Positions 43,558 through 55,039 of a DNA stretch of 64,000 nt are shown in pieces (the first letter of the stretch is position 1; every line of letters begins with the position of its first letter). The stretch comes from Byssochlamys sp. IMV 00236. Its lineage: Eukaryota > Ascomycota > Eurotiomycetes > Eurotiales > Thermoascaceae. The notes beneath the pieces are model-generated. The model made no database searches, was not told the DNA's origin, and saw only the letters and a program-made list of their open reading frames with translations. The DNA lies in contig MSJH02000667.1 in assembly GCA_001931875.2 (NCBI GenBank), forward strand, positions 62,001 to 126,000. Direction: 5' to 3'. The position numbers and the translations under genes were made by a program.

Positions 43558-45023
43558 ATCTTCTCTGCCGGTGCTAGCCATGGAAAAAGAGTTGCATGAT
43601 GGATACGGGTTCTGGCCATCTTATATTCGAATGTACCTGCGCCCCTTATCCGCACCCTGGACACTAGTCCGCACGCATCATCATCATCACCATCGCCATG
43701 TTCCCCTTTTCCCCACCCCCGACTTCCCCTCCCCTGCCAATACATGTACCCCTCCCATGCGTCGCGAGACAGCAGATATGTGTATGTTGATCTCACGATG
43801 CCCATGGTTAATGTGACGAGAAAGTCCCGTCCTCCCGCCGCTCATGTCGAATGTACATCCCTCCCCCCATGTCGATCCCAGTTTGCTTCTTCCAAATCGG
43901 GTTGAGCATTTGGCAGTAGATAGTTACAACATTCAAATAACCCTGATATAGCATTCCAAACAAAATACATGCATCAAATCAAAAGAACCAAAAATATATC
44001 TTTCCTTTACACGAACTTCTCATACCATCATATATATATATATACTACTATATCTGTTAGAATTAAGCCCCTTTCGATCTGATATACGAAGTCTAGTCTA
44101 CTTACTTCGTTATACAATTAGATGGCCGAGGCCAAGTCTTGCCCGTAATCGGAAACCGGACTCGAAATAATACGTAGATCCTGTATTATCATCATTACTA
44201 TTATTGTAGATCCTTAAATATCCTTGGGTCGATCTTGTCCTTCTTTTCTTTGAATTGCGGTCTTTCTTTCTAAAAGCAGCTATTAACTGGACGTTAGAGA
44301 CTGGAGGGCAAGTCGTACTATGCGGTGGTACGGAGCTCGGCTATGGTAATAAGTTTTCATATGAGAAAATATGAGTCGAGTATCGGCTGTGTACGATTGT
44401 ATGAAGCATGTATGCACTGTGGTAGAATTCTTTTTGTGTGCATTCTCACTCAGACTTCTCATTAATTCTTCCCATATTGCTCATGTTCGTTCATCTTGTT
44501 ATCTCGGTCCATGAGGGCAGAGAGAATAAAGAAAAAGCAATGTATGCGTCAGAGATCTCCAAATGTCAAAGCCAGAGAAAAGAAAACATCAGGACAGTCA
44601 ATCAATTTGAAAAGGCAAAGGACATGCACAGCGCAGATGATCATAATCGAGGGAAAGTAAGACAGAAAATCAAAAACAAGGTACATCACCAGCAGACGCA
44701 TTCGAATATGCAATGGGTGATCCAGCCACAAAAATCAAGAAAGCAACACAAGGGATATCTCAAAAAGTCATGCGGAGCAGTTCAAAAAAAGAAAATCCTC
44801 AAGCCCAAGAACATCAAATACTGCAATAACAGGACAGAAAATCATGACAGATGCGTATTGTACAGTGGTCGGGGCAGTTTCTAAAGAACTGTTCACCCCC
44901 TGTTGTGAAACAACCATACGCCCACGCGATGCTCTTGCAACAGGCGAGATTTCTTCAGCCAATCCAGAGAGAAGGAAGCATTAAGAGAGATGCAAAGTAG
45001 ACTTCGAGCTGTCGCAATGGACA
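43558..45023. other. Intergenic between convergent RanBP1 and phnA
   Basis: The two genes converge here, so this should contain both 3' UTRs. I see no gene. The frame at 44438-44884 is Lys/Gln-rich, comes from purine-rich DNA, and has no domain. A TA microsatellite is at 44031-44044. Confidence 0.45.
44031..44044. repeat. TA dinucleotide microsatellite
   Basis: Seven TA units lie in the 3' flank of the RanBP1 gene. It is a simple repeat. Confidence 0.8.
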
Positions 45024-45967
45024 TTACACAATGCGGTATCTATGTGACAGTTAGCGAGCGGTCGCGATGGACCAGGATAGAAGAAGTGCACATACAGCTT
45101 CAGCAAGTCTTCAAGGCTGGCAGGGCTCAAGTCTCTGCCGCTGGGCAGCTGAGAGATGATATCCATTATGCTCGCGAACACGTCTCCACGTTTGTAGGCT
45201 ATCAAAGCGGGAGGTGTAACGTTCTCCATCTCCGCAATCTCATGATGCAGTTTGATAAAGCGTGTTGCCACGTTCTTGCGAGCAATAGTAACAAGCGAGT
45301 CTTCCACAATAGAGCTCAAGGTCGACTGTTGACATGTTAGAACTAGTCCTTGGCGACGATGTCAGACATAGGGCAGAAGACGTACCTCTGGATCATATAT
45401 GCAGACGCAGACGACCGTCTCCGGTGAAGCTCCCTCGATGGCATCAAGGTATCCATTAGCATCGACCTTCTCCACCGTTCCATAGGTTCTCCGACTGGGA
45501 CTGGTCCTGCTTCTACTGCGTTGTTGTAATTCTTGTAGTCGGGCTTCACGCCACATGCGCATGAACTCCTCATCTTCTTCACTTGGAGAACCTTCAGTAG
45601 AACGACGGTCCCTCAACGGTCTCGACTCCTGCTTCGACTTGTTGGAAAAATGATCCATTCCGGTCACACCCATCAGGGTGCGCCGGAAGGACCGCTTCTT
45701 TGCACGCTCATAGGATTGTGCATCTGCGATCACACCCTTGGGGCCTGTGTTTGCATCGTATGTTTGTGTGGGGATATGGTAATTCGAGGGTCTGGAGACC
45801 ATGTTGTATGTATCGCTGTCTGAATCGGAGTTGACGTAGTCCGGGCCCTCGTCGTCGGCTTCAGAACTCGACTTGTCGTCGGGGTCGTCACGATCTTCCG
45901 GATGAGATGTATACCGTTCCTTCTGATTGAAGAGACGGTCGACTTCTTCTTGAGCTGCGGTAGACAT
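45024..45967 (-). CDS. phnA: Phosducin-like protein PhnA (G beta-gamma chaperone)
   Basis: Three exons (45967-45386, 45325-45096, 45039-45024) encode 275 aa. The first junction is GTACGT...ACAG and the second GTATGT...CATAG with a CTAAC branch site. The last exon is only 16 nt and supplies the end of the protein (YRIV and stop); it is the least certain part. The acidic N-terminal region is followed by the phosducin motif GVTGMDHFSNKSKQESRPLR and the acidic helix EEDEEFMRMWREARLQELQQ. A thioredoxin-like C-terminal domain comes next (GTVEKVDANGYLDAIEGA, VVCVCIYDPE). Phosducin-like proteins help fold and assemble G beta-gamma. In Aspergillus nidulans PhnA is needed for SfaD-dependent signalling and development. 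SfaD is encoded 6.3 kb away in the same window. Confidence 0.9.
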
Positions 45968-48900
45968 GGCGGAGGAGTAGACGCGGGGACAACAGATGGT
46001 TTTATACAGATGAAGTCGTTGCGGAGAGGAAAGACAGGGAATAGCCCTGGGTGAAAGCGGTGATCGCGTGGGCTAGCGAGATAACAGAAACGTGGAACCA
46101 GACTGGAGAACGATGACCCTGTCCGCCACGCAGTGCGTTTCAGCCTTCTTGTTGACGGTGGGGTCGTCCCTAGTCGCTGATAGCTTCGAGAAGATTGAGC
46201 CAGATCAGAAGGGATTTGATTTTGGGGTGATGTATGTAGCTTTGAAACACTGTAATTACTACTGAGTAGCGCGTTAGCCCCAGCCATCGTGGACAATTGA
46301 TGGTCTAAGCCTCGAAGAAGAGTCTCAATAGGTTTGGGTATACAATAATAATGATGATCAGCGTCACCCCGCGGGAAGCTCCAGCATGCGACCACGAGGA
46401 CAGACGTGCAATGCGCTTGATAGACAGACTTACCCGGATTTCAACAGCCAATAGTGCTTCTCAGGATGCCGCAGTGCGTTGAAAGACGAGAAGAGATTTT
46501 CTCAGGGGGGCTGCTGGGAAAGAGGCGGTTGTTTTTTTGTCGCGGGCGGTGGACACAGCACGACGAGAGAAGCGGCCGATTCCTTCTCCCTTGGCGGAGC
46601 TCCTTTTCATCCTGACCACCAATCTACACGCGGAGAAATCCTTCACTGCAGCCATCTCTCAGCGCCAACGGGCAGCTTTACGCTTATAGGGCCTTACTCG
46701 CTTTCGTTTCGCATCGCCGTCGTTTCAAAAGTGATGATCGCCCCGCAAACGCTCAACAGTTATTCGTTAGCCCACAGCCCCTGAACCAGAAAGAGGCGTC
46801 GTTTTCTGCAAATGCCTTCTCAACAGCCATCTGGACGACGCTAAGACGGGCTGGGGGCCCCCTAGAAGGCTCGAAGAATATTCCGTCGGAGAATTGCGTC
46901 TGCGATCTGGACAGGACCCTTGCTACAGGAAAGGGACCGATATCTAGATAGCCATGATTAAACTTTGGATTCCGTGTGCCAATTTTGAGGCTTCTGGAAG
47001 CAATTATTATTCACGGATCTTTTACCTCGGAGGCATCCGACGTGGTCCGTGTCTGCTGACCTCGTGCAAATTGCAATAAAAGCAGATGGGAGACGAGGTC
47101 CGGCATCGTTAGCGGTAGGCTAACCTACACTTTAGAGCACGGAGCCAACGCAGAATACAGTGGACTGAGCGCTTATACAAGTGCTATACCGATATACAAA
47201 AGTACTGCAACATAACCGGCCGGCTCTGGGCCTCATTCACCGGGCACTGCATTCTCTTTCTGGTTCCCAATATCGTCTTGCTACTATAATTACGTCCTGC
47301 GTCTTGTTGGCTGCGACGCGTACTATAGCCGTGTTTCAGGTTCTTGCATGTTTCGGCCCCCAGGACGGTAAGCAGTTTCAAAGCCCGCAGAGACAAGACG
47401 AAACAACCTCGGCTTACAGAGTATTCTGTTGTGACGTGTGCTCGGTCCTATCTTGGCGGTGACCTAATAACGAGGAGGCGTAGGTCTAGCCATGATGATA
47501 ATGACAAGTATGGGGTCGCAACATATTCGTCTGAGACAAGCTTATGATTATCACTCCATAGCAGAATATGTTGAGCGGGACATGTACTACGGAGCAGTCG
47601 GTGCCAGTATTTCCATTGCGATCTGCTCTCTCATGTCTGTGGAGGATCACTTGACAGAAAACTCATCGCTTGGAGAGACAGGAGAGTATGGCCTGGAAGA
47701 ATATCGCTAATCTTCACCGGATTCCGAATACGCTGAAAGGAGATGCCGTGATAGAAGTATGGCGCATAATAGAACAAAATAGCAAAAGCCTGTCTCGAAT
47801 GGATAGGATTTTTAGAGAGGCTATCGCGGATCTCCAGGTTATTACTGCAGGGACAACACTAACCCAACACTATCTAACCGTTCTAACGGCTGTTGCGCAA
47901 CTTGCACAAGGTCTGTGCATGGCGAACCTCAGTCTGAAATTAAATCTGCACTTACACTATCTACAGCAGACTAAACTGGGTGTGGATTGTGGAGCGAAAA
48001 AACTATATCAGAGCGGGAAATTGGTCGGATCAGCTTAATCCTCCGGGAAAACAAACGGCAAATTCTATCAGAAGCTATTATTCCGTTTCTATTATGCAGG
48101 TATGGTTATTAATTGGACTACAAAGCTTGTATACGCGCCGTCAGTTGATCATACGGGCCCCCTGTCCTGCATGCTATGGAGTGATGACTCTACTAGGTAG
48201 TTACGGGGTAACTACGCCGCAGGCATCAAACAGGTTTAATCTTATGCTTAAATATTCCCAAAGAGACTTGCACATGTCGATCGAGGATCGTCTAATCTGC
48301 TACAGGGATTAACATCACAGAGTAGGTAGTAGCGAGTTATATCGGATCCCTATTAAGTCGAATAAGTTCACCTTTTCCCCTTTTGCGGTAACGGCCCAAT
48401 CAATATTGCTATCCCATGCAGCATATAAACAAGCTCGGGGCTATCACAAAAGCCCTGTACGACTGTGCTTGTGTCCCGCATAATCTATTTCCCTAGCAAC
48501 ATTACATTGGTGCGGGTGCGCACATGAAAATATCAAAGCTCAAATAGCGTCAGGGGTCAAATCCTCCACATTACTCATTACCTTGAACTAGTTAACTACC
48601 GAAGTCTAGCCAACCCTCATTCTTTACTCTAAGAACAGATATAAAGGAACAACCTACCACCCCACAAATGGCGTTTTCGCATTCGGATCATATTCTTTTC
48701 GTCCCTGCTCCTTGAACCATGTTGATGAGATCTGCTAATCGAGATTCCGAATAGTTTGCCGGCGTACAAAGCGAACGCCAGGTGATCTGTCAATCATCCG
48801 TTTGCGGCAGATTCTTTGAATCCTGATTATAGGATGGAACCCACTAGATTACTAGGATCTAGATTCTTTGTATGCTAAAGATAAATATGGGATCAAATTC

Positions 48901-49370
48901 GCCCTAAACCTAACAGGTAATTCAAGTTGTTCAGGTCAGACCTTGCTTACGTGCCAAAGGATTCGACATAGTTGAACAATTTCCCGTGGTGTATTAACTA
49001 GGCGATGGTACAGGATCCGTAGATGTCACATTTGTCAGTCAGGCCTGACTACTCTAATTTCGAGCTCCAGCTTCTTTATCGCGGTTACTATAGAAACTTA
49101 TTCAAGAGTTACATGAATTGAGCGTTACCTTATAGACCACAATAAGCAAATAAGTAAGATTAGCTACTCCTCTACTGACATGTTATCTTGCTGCCTAATT
49201 GCTATACCGGTGGGTTCAGGCAGGCAAATAAATTTTTGGAGGTACTCCCTTATATCCACGGCGACTACTAAGAATTCTGATGAACTAGCCGTCAAACAAC
49301 TACATCAGAGGTTTAAATCATCGAGACTCTTGACTGGAATCGACACCTTTCTATATCTACCTACCGCCTC
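45968..49370. other. Intergenic, phnA promoter to APH-like gene
   Basis: 46.0-46.7 kb is likely the phnA leader; a GTAAGT/CTTAG pair there could be a 5' UTR intron. Frames in it (45730-46395, 46461-46655) are treated as leader noise. From 47 kb on, the DNA is AT-rich and probably accessory; a gene fragment at 47688-48038 is listed separately. Confidence 0.4.
47688..48038 (+). pseudogene. Possible fragment of a helical fungal accessory gene
   Basis: The frame from the ATG at 47688 gives about 116 aa with a convincing helical, protein-like pattern: VWRIIEQNSKSLSRMDRIF, then AIADLQVITAGTTLTQHYLT and a hydrophobic LAQGLCMANLSLKLN stretch. The style, a short amphipathic helix followed by a hydrophobic one, resembles uncharacterised proteins that recur in fungal accessory regions, but I cannot name the family. 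The frame has no clear partner exon, and its surroundings are AT-rich with many stops. A decayed or partial gene is more likely than a complete one. Confidence 0.3.
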
Positions 49371-50120
49371 ATGGCTTCTTCCACCTCCAGCGGTCCCATA
49401 ACTCGTCAAACCGGACGAATCTCATATGAAACTAGCTCTATCGTTCGCAAATCTGGCAGCACCTTCAAAATAAAACGTGAAATCGAAGCCATCGCTTTTA
49501 TCCGCAGGCATACAACAATTCCTATCCCTGAAATTCTCGACTATCAAATAGACTCAAACAACAGCTGGTTTCGAATGAATCGTCTCCGCGGTACCACTCT
49601 TAGTTCAGCATGGCCGAATCTAAATGATCATGCTCGACAAAACACACTATCCCAACTGAAATCATATCTTCATCAACTTCGAGACCTACACCCATCAATT
49701 CAAGGACAGATTGGATCCTGCTCAGGAGAATCCGCTTATGACCACCGCTTAAACAACGGATTTCCTATCGGACCATTCGATTCTGTGTCTGAGTTCCATG
49801 ATTTTCTCGTGACACCAGTAAAACGATGTCCTCGTTCGGATCTGTACTTGAAATACCGCCAGCAATTTTCCGATGACGTCGTCGTGCATTTCGCGCATGG
49901 TGATTTCTCATATGATAATATCCTGGTCGATGAAAAGACTGGAGATGTTACGGGAATGATAGATTGGGAAATGGCTGGCTTTTGGCCTGAATGGTGGGAA
50001 TATAGAAAAGCTCTGTTTGGGAGTCGATGTCAGAGATGGTGGGTTGATATTGTGGATCAAGTCATGCCATCATCTTATTGGAAGGAATTCGAGATTGATA
50101 GTGAGGTAGAAATGTTTTGA
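49371..50120 (+). CDS. APH/choline-kinase-like small-molecule kinase
   Basis: This intronless gene encodes 249 aa from ATG 49371. The phosphotransferase signature is present: Brenner motif HFAHGDFSYDNILVD with catalytic Asp178 and Asn183, followed by the metal-binding IDWEMAG with Asp198. The N-lobe has a lysine/glutamate pair region (IVRKSGSTFKIKREIEAIAFI) and the PIPEI element common to fungal APH proteins. The WPEWWEYRKA motif after IDWE is typical of the large fungal APH family. The protein is a little shorter than many fungal members, which often run 280-350 aa, with a short N-lobe that may be truncated. The substrate is unknown; aminoglycoside resistance should not be inferred. The gene stands alone in AT-rich DNA, which suggests an accessory character. 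Confidence 0.85.
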   Translation: MASSTSSGPITRQTGRISYETSSIVRKSGSTFKIKREIEAIAFIRRHTTIPIPEILDYQIDSNNSWFRMNRLRGTTLSSAWPNLNDHARQNTLSQLKSYLHQLRDLHPSIQGQIGSCSGESAYDHRLNNGFPIGPFDSVSEFHDFLVTPVKRCPRSDLYLKYRQQFSDDVVVHFAHGDFSYDNILVDEKTGDVTGMIDWEMAGFWPEWWEYRKALFGSRCQRWWVDIVDQVMPSSYWKEFEIDSEVEMF

Positions 50121-52318
50121 AACTTGGTAGATTCTTTCAGAATCGACAAGCATCACTCATTTTTTCTCCTTGAGCTATGCCGTCCCCGTCTCGCGTGTGT
50201 ATACATCATAGATAAATCCGTCCGCCCTCGAGCCCAGTCTTGACAATTCCACCCGAAGCCGCAAAAATCCAGAGGACAGAACTTATATTTCCCATAAAAT
50301 AGATATTCATTATCTTTAGCACTACCAACCTCTCAGCTGATTGGGAAAGAAAAAAAGAAAATCATTAACCATAGTCGGCACCTACAGGTAGATCTACTAT
50401 GGGCGTGCCTCTAATTCACCCTCACCATGACTATATCCGATAACAAAGCCTTTTTTCCCTCAACAGGGAGGCCAGGCAGCACGGTAGTTAGATCCAGATA
50501 TGACTAGCCACTAACATCCAGACTCCTGGGGGCCTTCTTACATCCTCCCCCCTACCTGTACCTCCTCCTTGGGAGGAGAGAGTAAGCTCGAGAGTATGCG
50601 CTTTTCCCTTTTTTTCTTGTATTTATATTAAACCTCGCTCTTTCAGAGTATAACAAGACTGCCTCACATAGTTAACACCAGTTATTAACACCAATTACAT
50701 TCTCCAAACATCATACAAGTCTATAGCCTTAAAATGCTAAGATCCAGTCTTTTCGTCTTGATTAACCAGTTAGTTAGAAGTTATGCATAGACTTTAAGTT
50801 CTTGCCTGGATTTTAGATTCATGCAATTAATCTTCATAGTTATCTAGAGCCTAGAGGTAATAATATACGGTAAATATTGTTTCACGACTAGTTATATACC
50901 TCGACTCGAGATTCTTTCGCTTATTTTCGAAGAGACTTAACTCTTTCGACGAACCAAACAATTCTGACTTTCTGATGATAGAAGAATTTCATTATATGTA
51001 TGTATGTATATACGTAGACGTACTCAGTTGCTGTACTGACTACGGGATACACTAAAATAGAGCCGAACTGCGAGTCAACTCTCCGCCTCACGCACCACTA
51101 AGTACAGGATGCAGTGCAGTTGCGAGTTGATCGGCCATGCCAAGGGTGGACACGAGTGGAGCAGAAGGCGCTAACTATACTCTATTCTGTTGTTGGACTC
51201 TCAACCACACTATAGAATCATAAGTTATGATCATTAAATGGGGCCTGGAAGTTACGGTGTGTAATCCAGTGATGTCCTCGAGATGCAAGCAGAGCAAGCA
51301 TTTAATGTTAACTTTTGGAATTTTCTCAATTATGTCTAAATTGAGAACAAACACACAAAGGAAACTTTGATCTAGAAGACCCGTTGACAGCTCATGGGCT
51401 GGTGCTTTGCAAGCGGGCACTTGATTCTCGCTGGAAAAACGATAAAGTAGATCCTGGCCAGCTTAACGAGTAAGAAAAGGGACATCGAGATCGAGACACA
51501 AAAGAGAAGACGCTTCCAAACTTCAGTGAGTGATAAATTTGCAGCACTCGCTGCTCCTAATAGGAGTGGTGGGAGTCTGGGAGGATAGATATGACAGGGG
51601 GCAGTCACCTAAACGGGATACCCCAAGTGACATTGGAGCAAGGGTCAACAACGACAACCAATTCCGCAAAATGGGAAAAGCCAGGGGAAGACACGGAGCT
51701 GAGGGTAATATGATTAAACAAAACAGTAGAGATTCAAACAGAAGAACATGACGACCTATCCGGAAATCGATTCCTCTTCCACAAACAAGAACACAAAAGG
51801 GTACATGCAAAAAGCGGTGTATAGGGGATACAGTAAAGACAAGAGACAAAAAAGGCTAGTAGAAGGGAAGAAAGGAAATAAGACAGGAAGTTAAAAGAAG
51901 AGAAGCTTCAAGCGGGAATGAGGACTTGAAGGCCCTGAGGGAATGGCGTGGAGGAACCAAACAAGAGACGACAGCATATCTGTGTACCCTCGAACCCGCC
52001 CACCCCTCTAAATGTTTAGAGTCGTGGCATCCGGGAAGCACCAGGTCTTTCATGTCTTCATGTGCATGTCGTTTTTGAAGCAGAACCACGTGGAAAACAG
52101 AGCTGGTCAACCGCCGACATTTTGCGATCAAACCTTTTATCGTTTTGTAAGATTCGAGTCCCCGCCACGCTCGAGAGGTAGACATTATGGGAGATCGCGC
52201 GGCGATGGTATCTCGAGAGGAATAAGAATTATCGTACAATGGCAGACGTTTAGCCCATCGGGCAGCAAGAAACGGATGTCGCGAGATAGCTGCGAGATAA
52301 TAAAATGCAGATACTCGT
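50121..52318. other. Intergenic between APH-like gene and sfaD
   Basis: 50.1-51.2 kb is AT-rich and I see nothing in it. 51.4-52.3 kb is downstream of sfaD and probably includes its 3' UTR. The minus frames at 51523-51849 and 51856-52359 look like 3' UTR frames, not genes. Confidence 0.45.
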
Positions 52319-53807
52319 TTACCAGGCCCAAATCTTGAGCTATAAGACGCAAATTTCATTAGTTAACCTCTCGTATTCGTGGTTTTCAATAGGCACTCAC
52401 CAAGGAATCCCAAGAACCAGTGCAGAGACTGATTCCGTCGTTGCTGACACCAAGACAGCTGACACGGTTCTCGTGGCCGCTCAAAGAGCCGACCTTCTCT
52501 CCACGCAAAACATCCCAAACCTATCGCAAATTGTGAGTTAAGCTGTTCAGATCAGACGTATAGTGAAAGCAATTGACATACCTTGCACTCGAAATCATCG
52601 TAACCAGCGAACAGCAATCGTCCAGATACGGAGAATGCGACGGAAGTGATTCCGCACAGGACTTGGTCGCTCTGTAATGGTGTTGTGTTAGTCAAAATGT
52701 ACCGTGAATATGGTGACAGATGAAACGGCTCCTGGGACGTGGAAATTTGCCAGCGTAGACAGGGAATAGGGGTGCGTAATTGGCAAGACAGTGTCCCAAG
52801 CAGAGTCCTGAAGGAAAGACACGTACCTGGTATGTGTTCAGCTCACGGTCTGCGCGAATGTCGAAGAGACGGCAAGAGGTGTCGTCCGAGCCGGTACCGA
52901 AGGCGTTTCCATCGGGGAAGAACTGGATCGCGTTGATATCGGACTCGTGTCCAGCAAAGGTCTGGACGGCCTTGCCGGTACGGATATCCCAGAGCTTAGC
53001 GAAAGCATCGCAAGCGCCGGAGACGAAGATGTTCTGGTTGGTGGGGTTGATGCTGATAGACATCACGTCACCTAGGTGGTCAGCGAACTCGGTGACCTTG
53101 GATCCCGACTCGATATCCCATAGCATGCAGGTCATGTCTCCGGAGGATGTGATTATTCGGCGATCGTTAATGAAACGGCAGCAAGAAAGGTAGCCGGAGT
53201 GTCCGGAGAGCTCTCGCGCGACGCGGGTCGGGCCCTCACGGGAGGAGAGGTTGTAGATGGAACAGATGTTATCCAGGCCACCGCAGGCCACGAAGTTTCC
53301 GCTGGGAGCATAAGCACAGGTCATGACCCAGGATGACCGTAGCGGAATGGCGTGGACTTTGTTCGTCGTGTATGCGTCCCAGATGATCAGCTTGCCGTCC
53401 TGGGAGGCGGAGACCAGATGGCGTCGGTCTGTCGACCAGTGCATGGCGTAAATCTTGGCCAAATGACCCTTCAGATTCCTTCGCGGCTTCATTCCAATCC
53501 TCGGTAGCGCTTCAGTATGGCTTTGGGCGACTTGACGGACTGCATACGGAACAGGTCAGCAGCTACTCGAGAATAAAGGAGGCACCCTCGCCAGTGAAGA
53601 CACGGCGATCGGAGCGTGAGGCAGTGAATCCCCATTGCCCGGATTCATGTCTCCGGACGTCTATCAGAAAGCGAAAATGGGAATCGTACGGGTCGTATCT
53701 GCCAGCTCATCCTTCCTGCGCTTGATCTTATCCTTCAGGCCTTCAGCCTCGCGCCTCGCGGCCGCGATCTTGGCCTGCATCTGCTCGCCGCTCATATCGG
53801 CCGCCAT
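52319..53807 (-). CDS. sfaD: Heterotrimeric G protein beta subunit SfaD
   Basis: Five exons (53807-53690, 53539-52827, 52671-52582, 52520-52401, 52339-52319) encode 353 aa. Introns are 150, 155, 61 and 61 nt with GTACGA, GTACGT, GTATGT and GTGAGT donors. The N-terminal helix (residues 1-39, [20 protein letters not shown] onward) forms the coiled coil with the gamma subunit. Seven WD40 blades follow, with repeats such as [47 protein letters not shown] and [17 protein letters not shown]. The final exon is just seven codons and ends in LKIWAW, the canonical G beta C terminus. G beta-gamma releases from G alpha and signals vegetative growth against conidiation in Aspergillus. Length matches the family (about 352 aa). 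The phosducin-like chaperone PhnA is nearby. Confidence 0.95.
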
Positions 53808-54184
53808 GTCGAACGAGTGTTACCCCTAGAGGAGAACTGGAAAGCAATTGAAAGGAAAGCGGTCGACAGGTCGAGGTAGAAGTCGAGATGCGATCCAGGG
53901 GAGAAGGGAGGGACGACGAGAGTGCTTGGTGTGGAGTTGGGCGAGCCTGCGGAAGCGACCGAGCGAAGGTTTCGACCGGGGGGGGGGAAACGGGGTGAGA
54001 AACGCGGACGGCTTAGGAAGCAGGGGAAAAGAGGAACAATAATAATGGGAGCCAACACGGCCACACAGGAACACAGATAGATAGATAGATTGATACACTT
54101 GGATTAGGAGGACAGGAAAGGGATAAAGAAGAACGAGAGAAGAAAAAAAGAAAAGAGTGCACGTCTCTCTCTCTCCCTCTGGTC

Positions 54185-54215
54185 GTCTGTCTATCTGTCT
54201 GTCTGTCTGTCTGTG
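54185..54215 (+). repeat. TCTG tetranucleotide microsatellite
   Basis: About seven TCTG units, with one TCTA variant, lie in the leader region of sfaD, 380 bp upstream of its ATG. They may vary in length between strains. Confidence 0.85.
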
Positions 54216-55022
54216 TTTCTGACAGGAAAGCTGGGAAGGAGATGAGGAGAGTAGTAGTCTAGCCGCGACAGGAGCTTCTCGGTCTAGTGTCGTCTACAGG
54301 GCAAGACAAGACAAGCACAGAGACGAGGCTGCTGGTGGGAAGGGATAAGTTAGCAGTGGACGGGAGAGGTCCCGGTTGGCAAGATCGCTTGGTTGGCTTA
54401 CGGGGCCAAGTGGAGGAGGAGAACGAGTCGAAGGGGAAGGGGGAGAGAGAGGAAACGAGATGGGATGTTCAGGACGGCTTTTGGTTAGCGTAGATAGGGG
54501 GTGCTTCTGGTATTGTATTATTAGTATGATTCTTTTGACAGTGCGAAGAATAGTTAAGTTAACCAAAGTTAAGAAAGCCAAGGAACGCTGTCATTCTGCA
54601 ATGGCCCCAGCGCCGCAATCATGATTCTAAACAGCTGGAGATAAGGAAATCTTAACGGTCGACGGCGGAATCTTCCATTAATTCGTTCAACAGGGTATGT
54701 ATGCAAGAATAATATGGAAGTAGTAATGATGCTGCGCCAGCCGGATGTCCGCCCGTCATTGACCCCCAATTTCGGTGGAAATTATACTAACCATCCAGAC
54801 TAGCCGGACTGACAGGATGCTATAATTTATGGTACTGATGGTTTAGGCGTCCACGAGCACAACCAGCCTCTTTGTTTTTGCCCTCCTAGATGGAACTGCC
54901 TGCCATTCAGGAACAGAAACAGACGTCTGTCTCCAGTATGACAGGGCCTCGTCCGTGCTTGTCAAGAACCATAAAGGTTGTTGTTCCTGGCTTCTCGAGT
55001 CCCCTATCTAGCGTCGAAAGCG

Positions 55023-55039
55023 CTCTCTCTCTCTCTCTC
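55023..55039 (+). repeat. CT dinucleotide microsatellite
   Basis: A run of CT units in the intergenic region between sfaD and samB. No function is apparent. Confidence 0.8.

Noticed and set aside
44438..44884. 148-aa ORF in the 3' flank of the RanBP1 gene
   Set aside because: The Lys/Gln-rich composition reflects purine-rich DNA between two converging genes; no domain is visible.
45730..46395. 221-aa minus-strand ORF overlapping the phnA start
   Set aside because: It overlaps phnA exon 1 in another frame and its upstream part lies in the leader; the composition is not protein-like.
51856..52359. 167-aa minus-strand ORF downstream of sfaD
   Set aside because: It overlaps the last sfaD exon and then the probable 3' UTR; no domain is visible.
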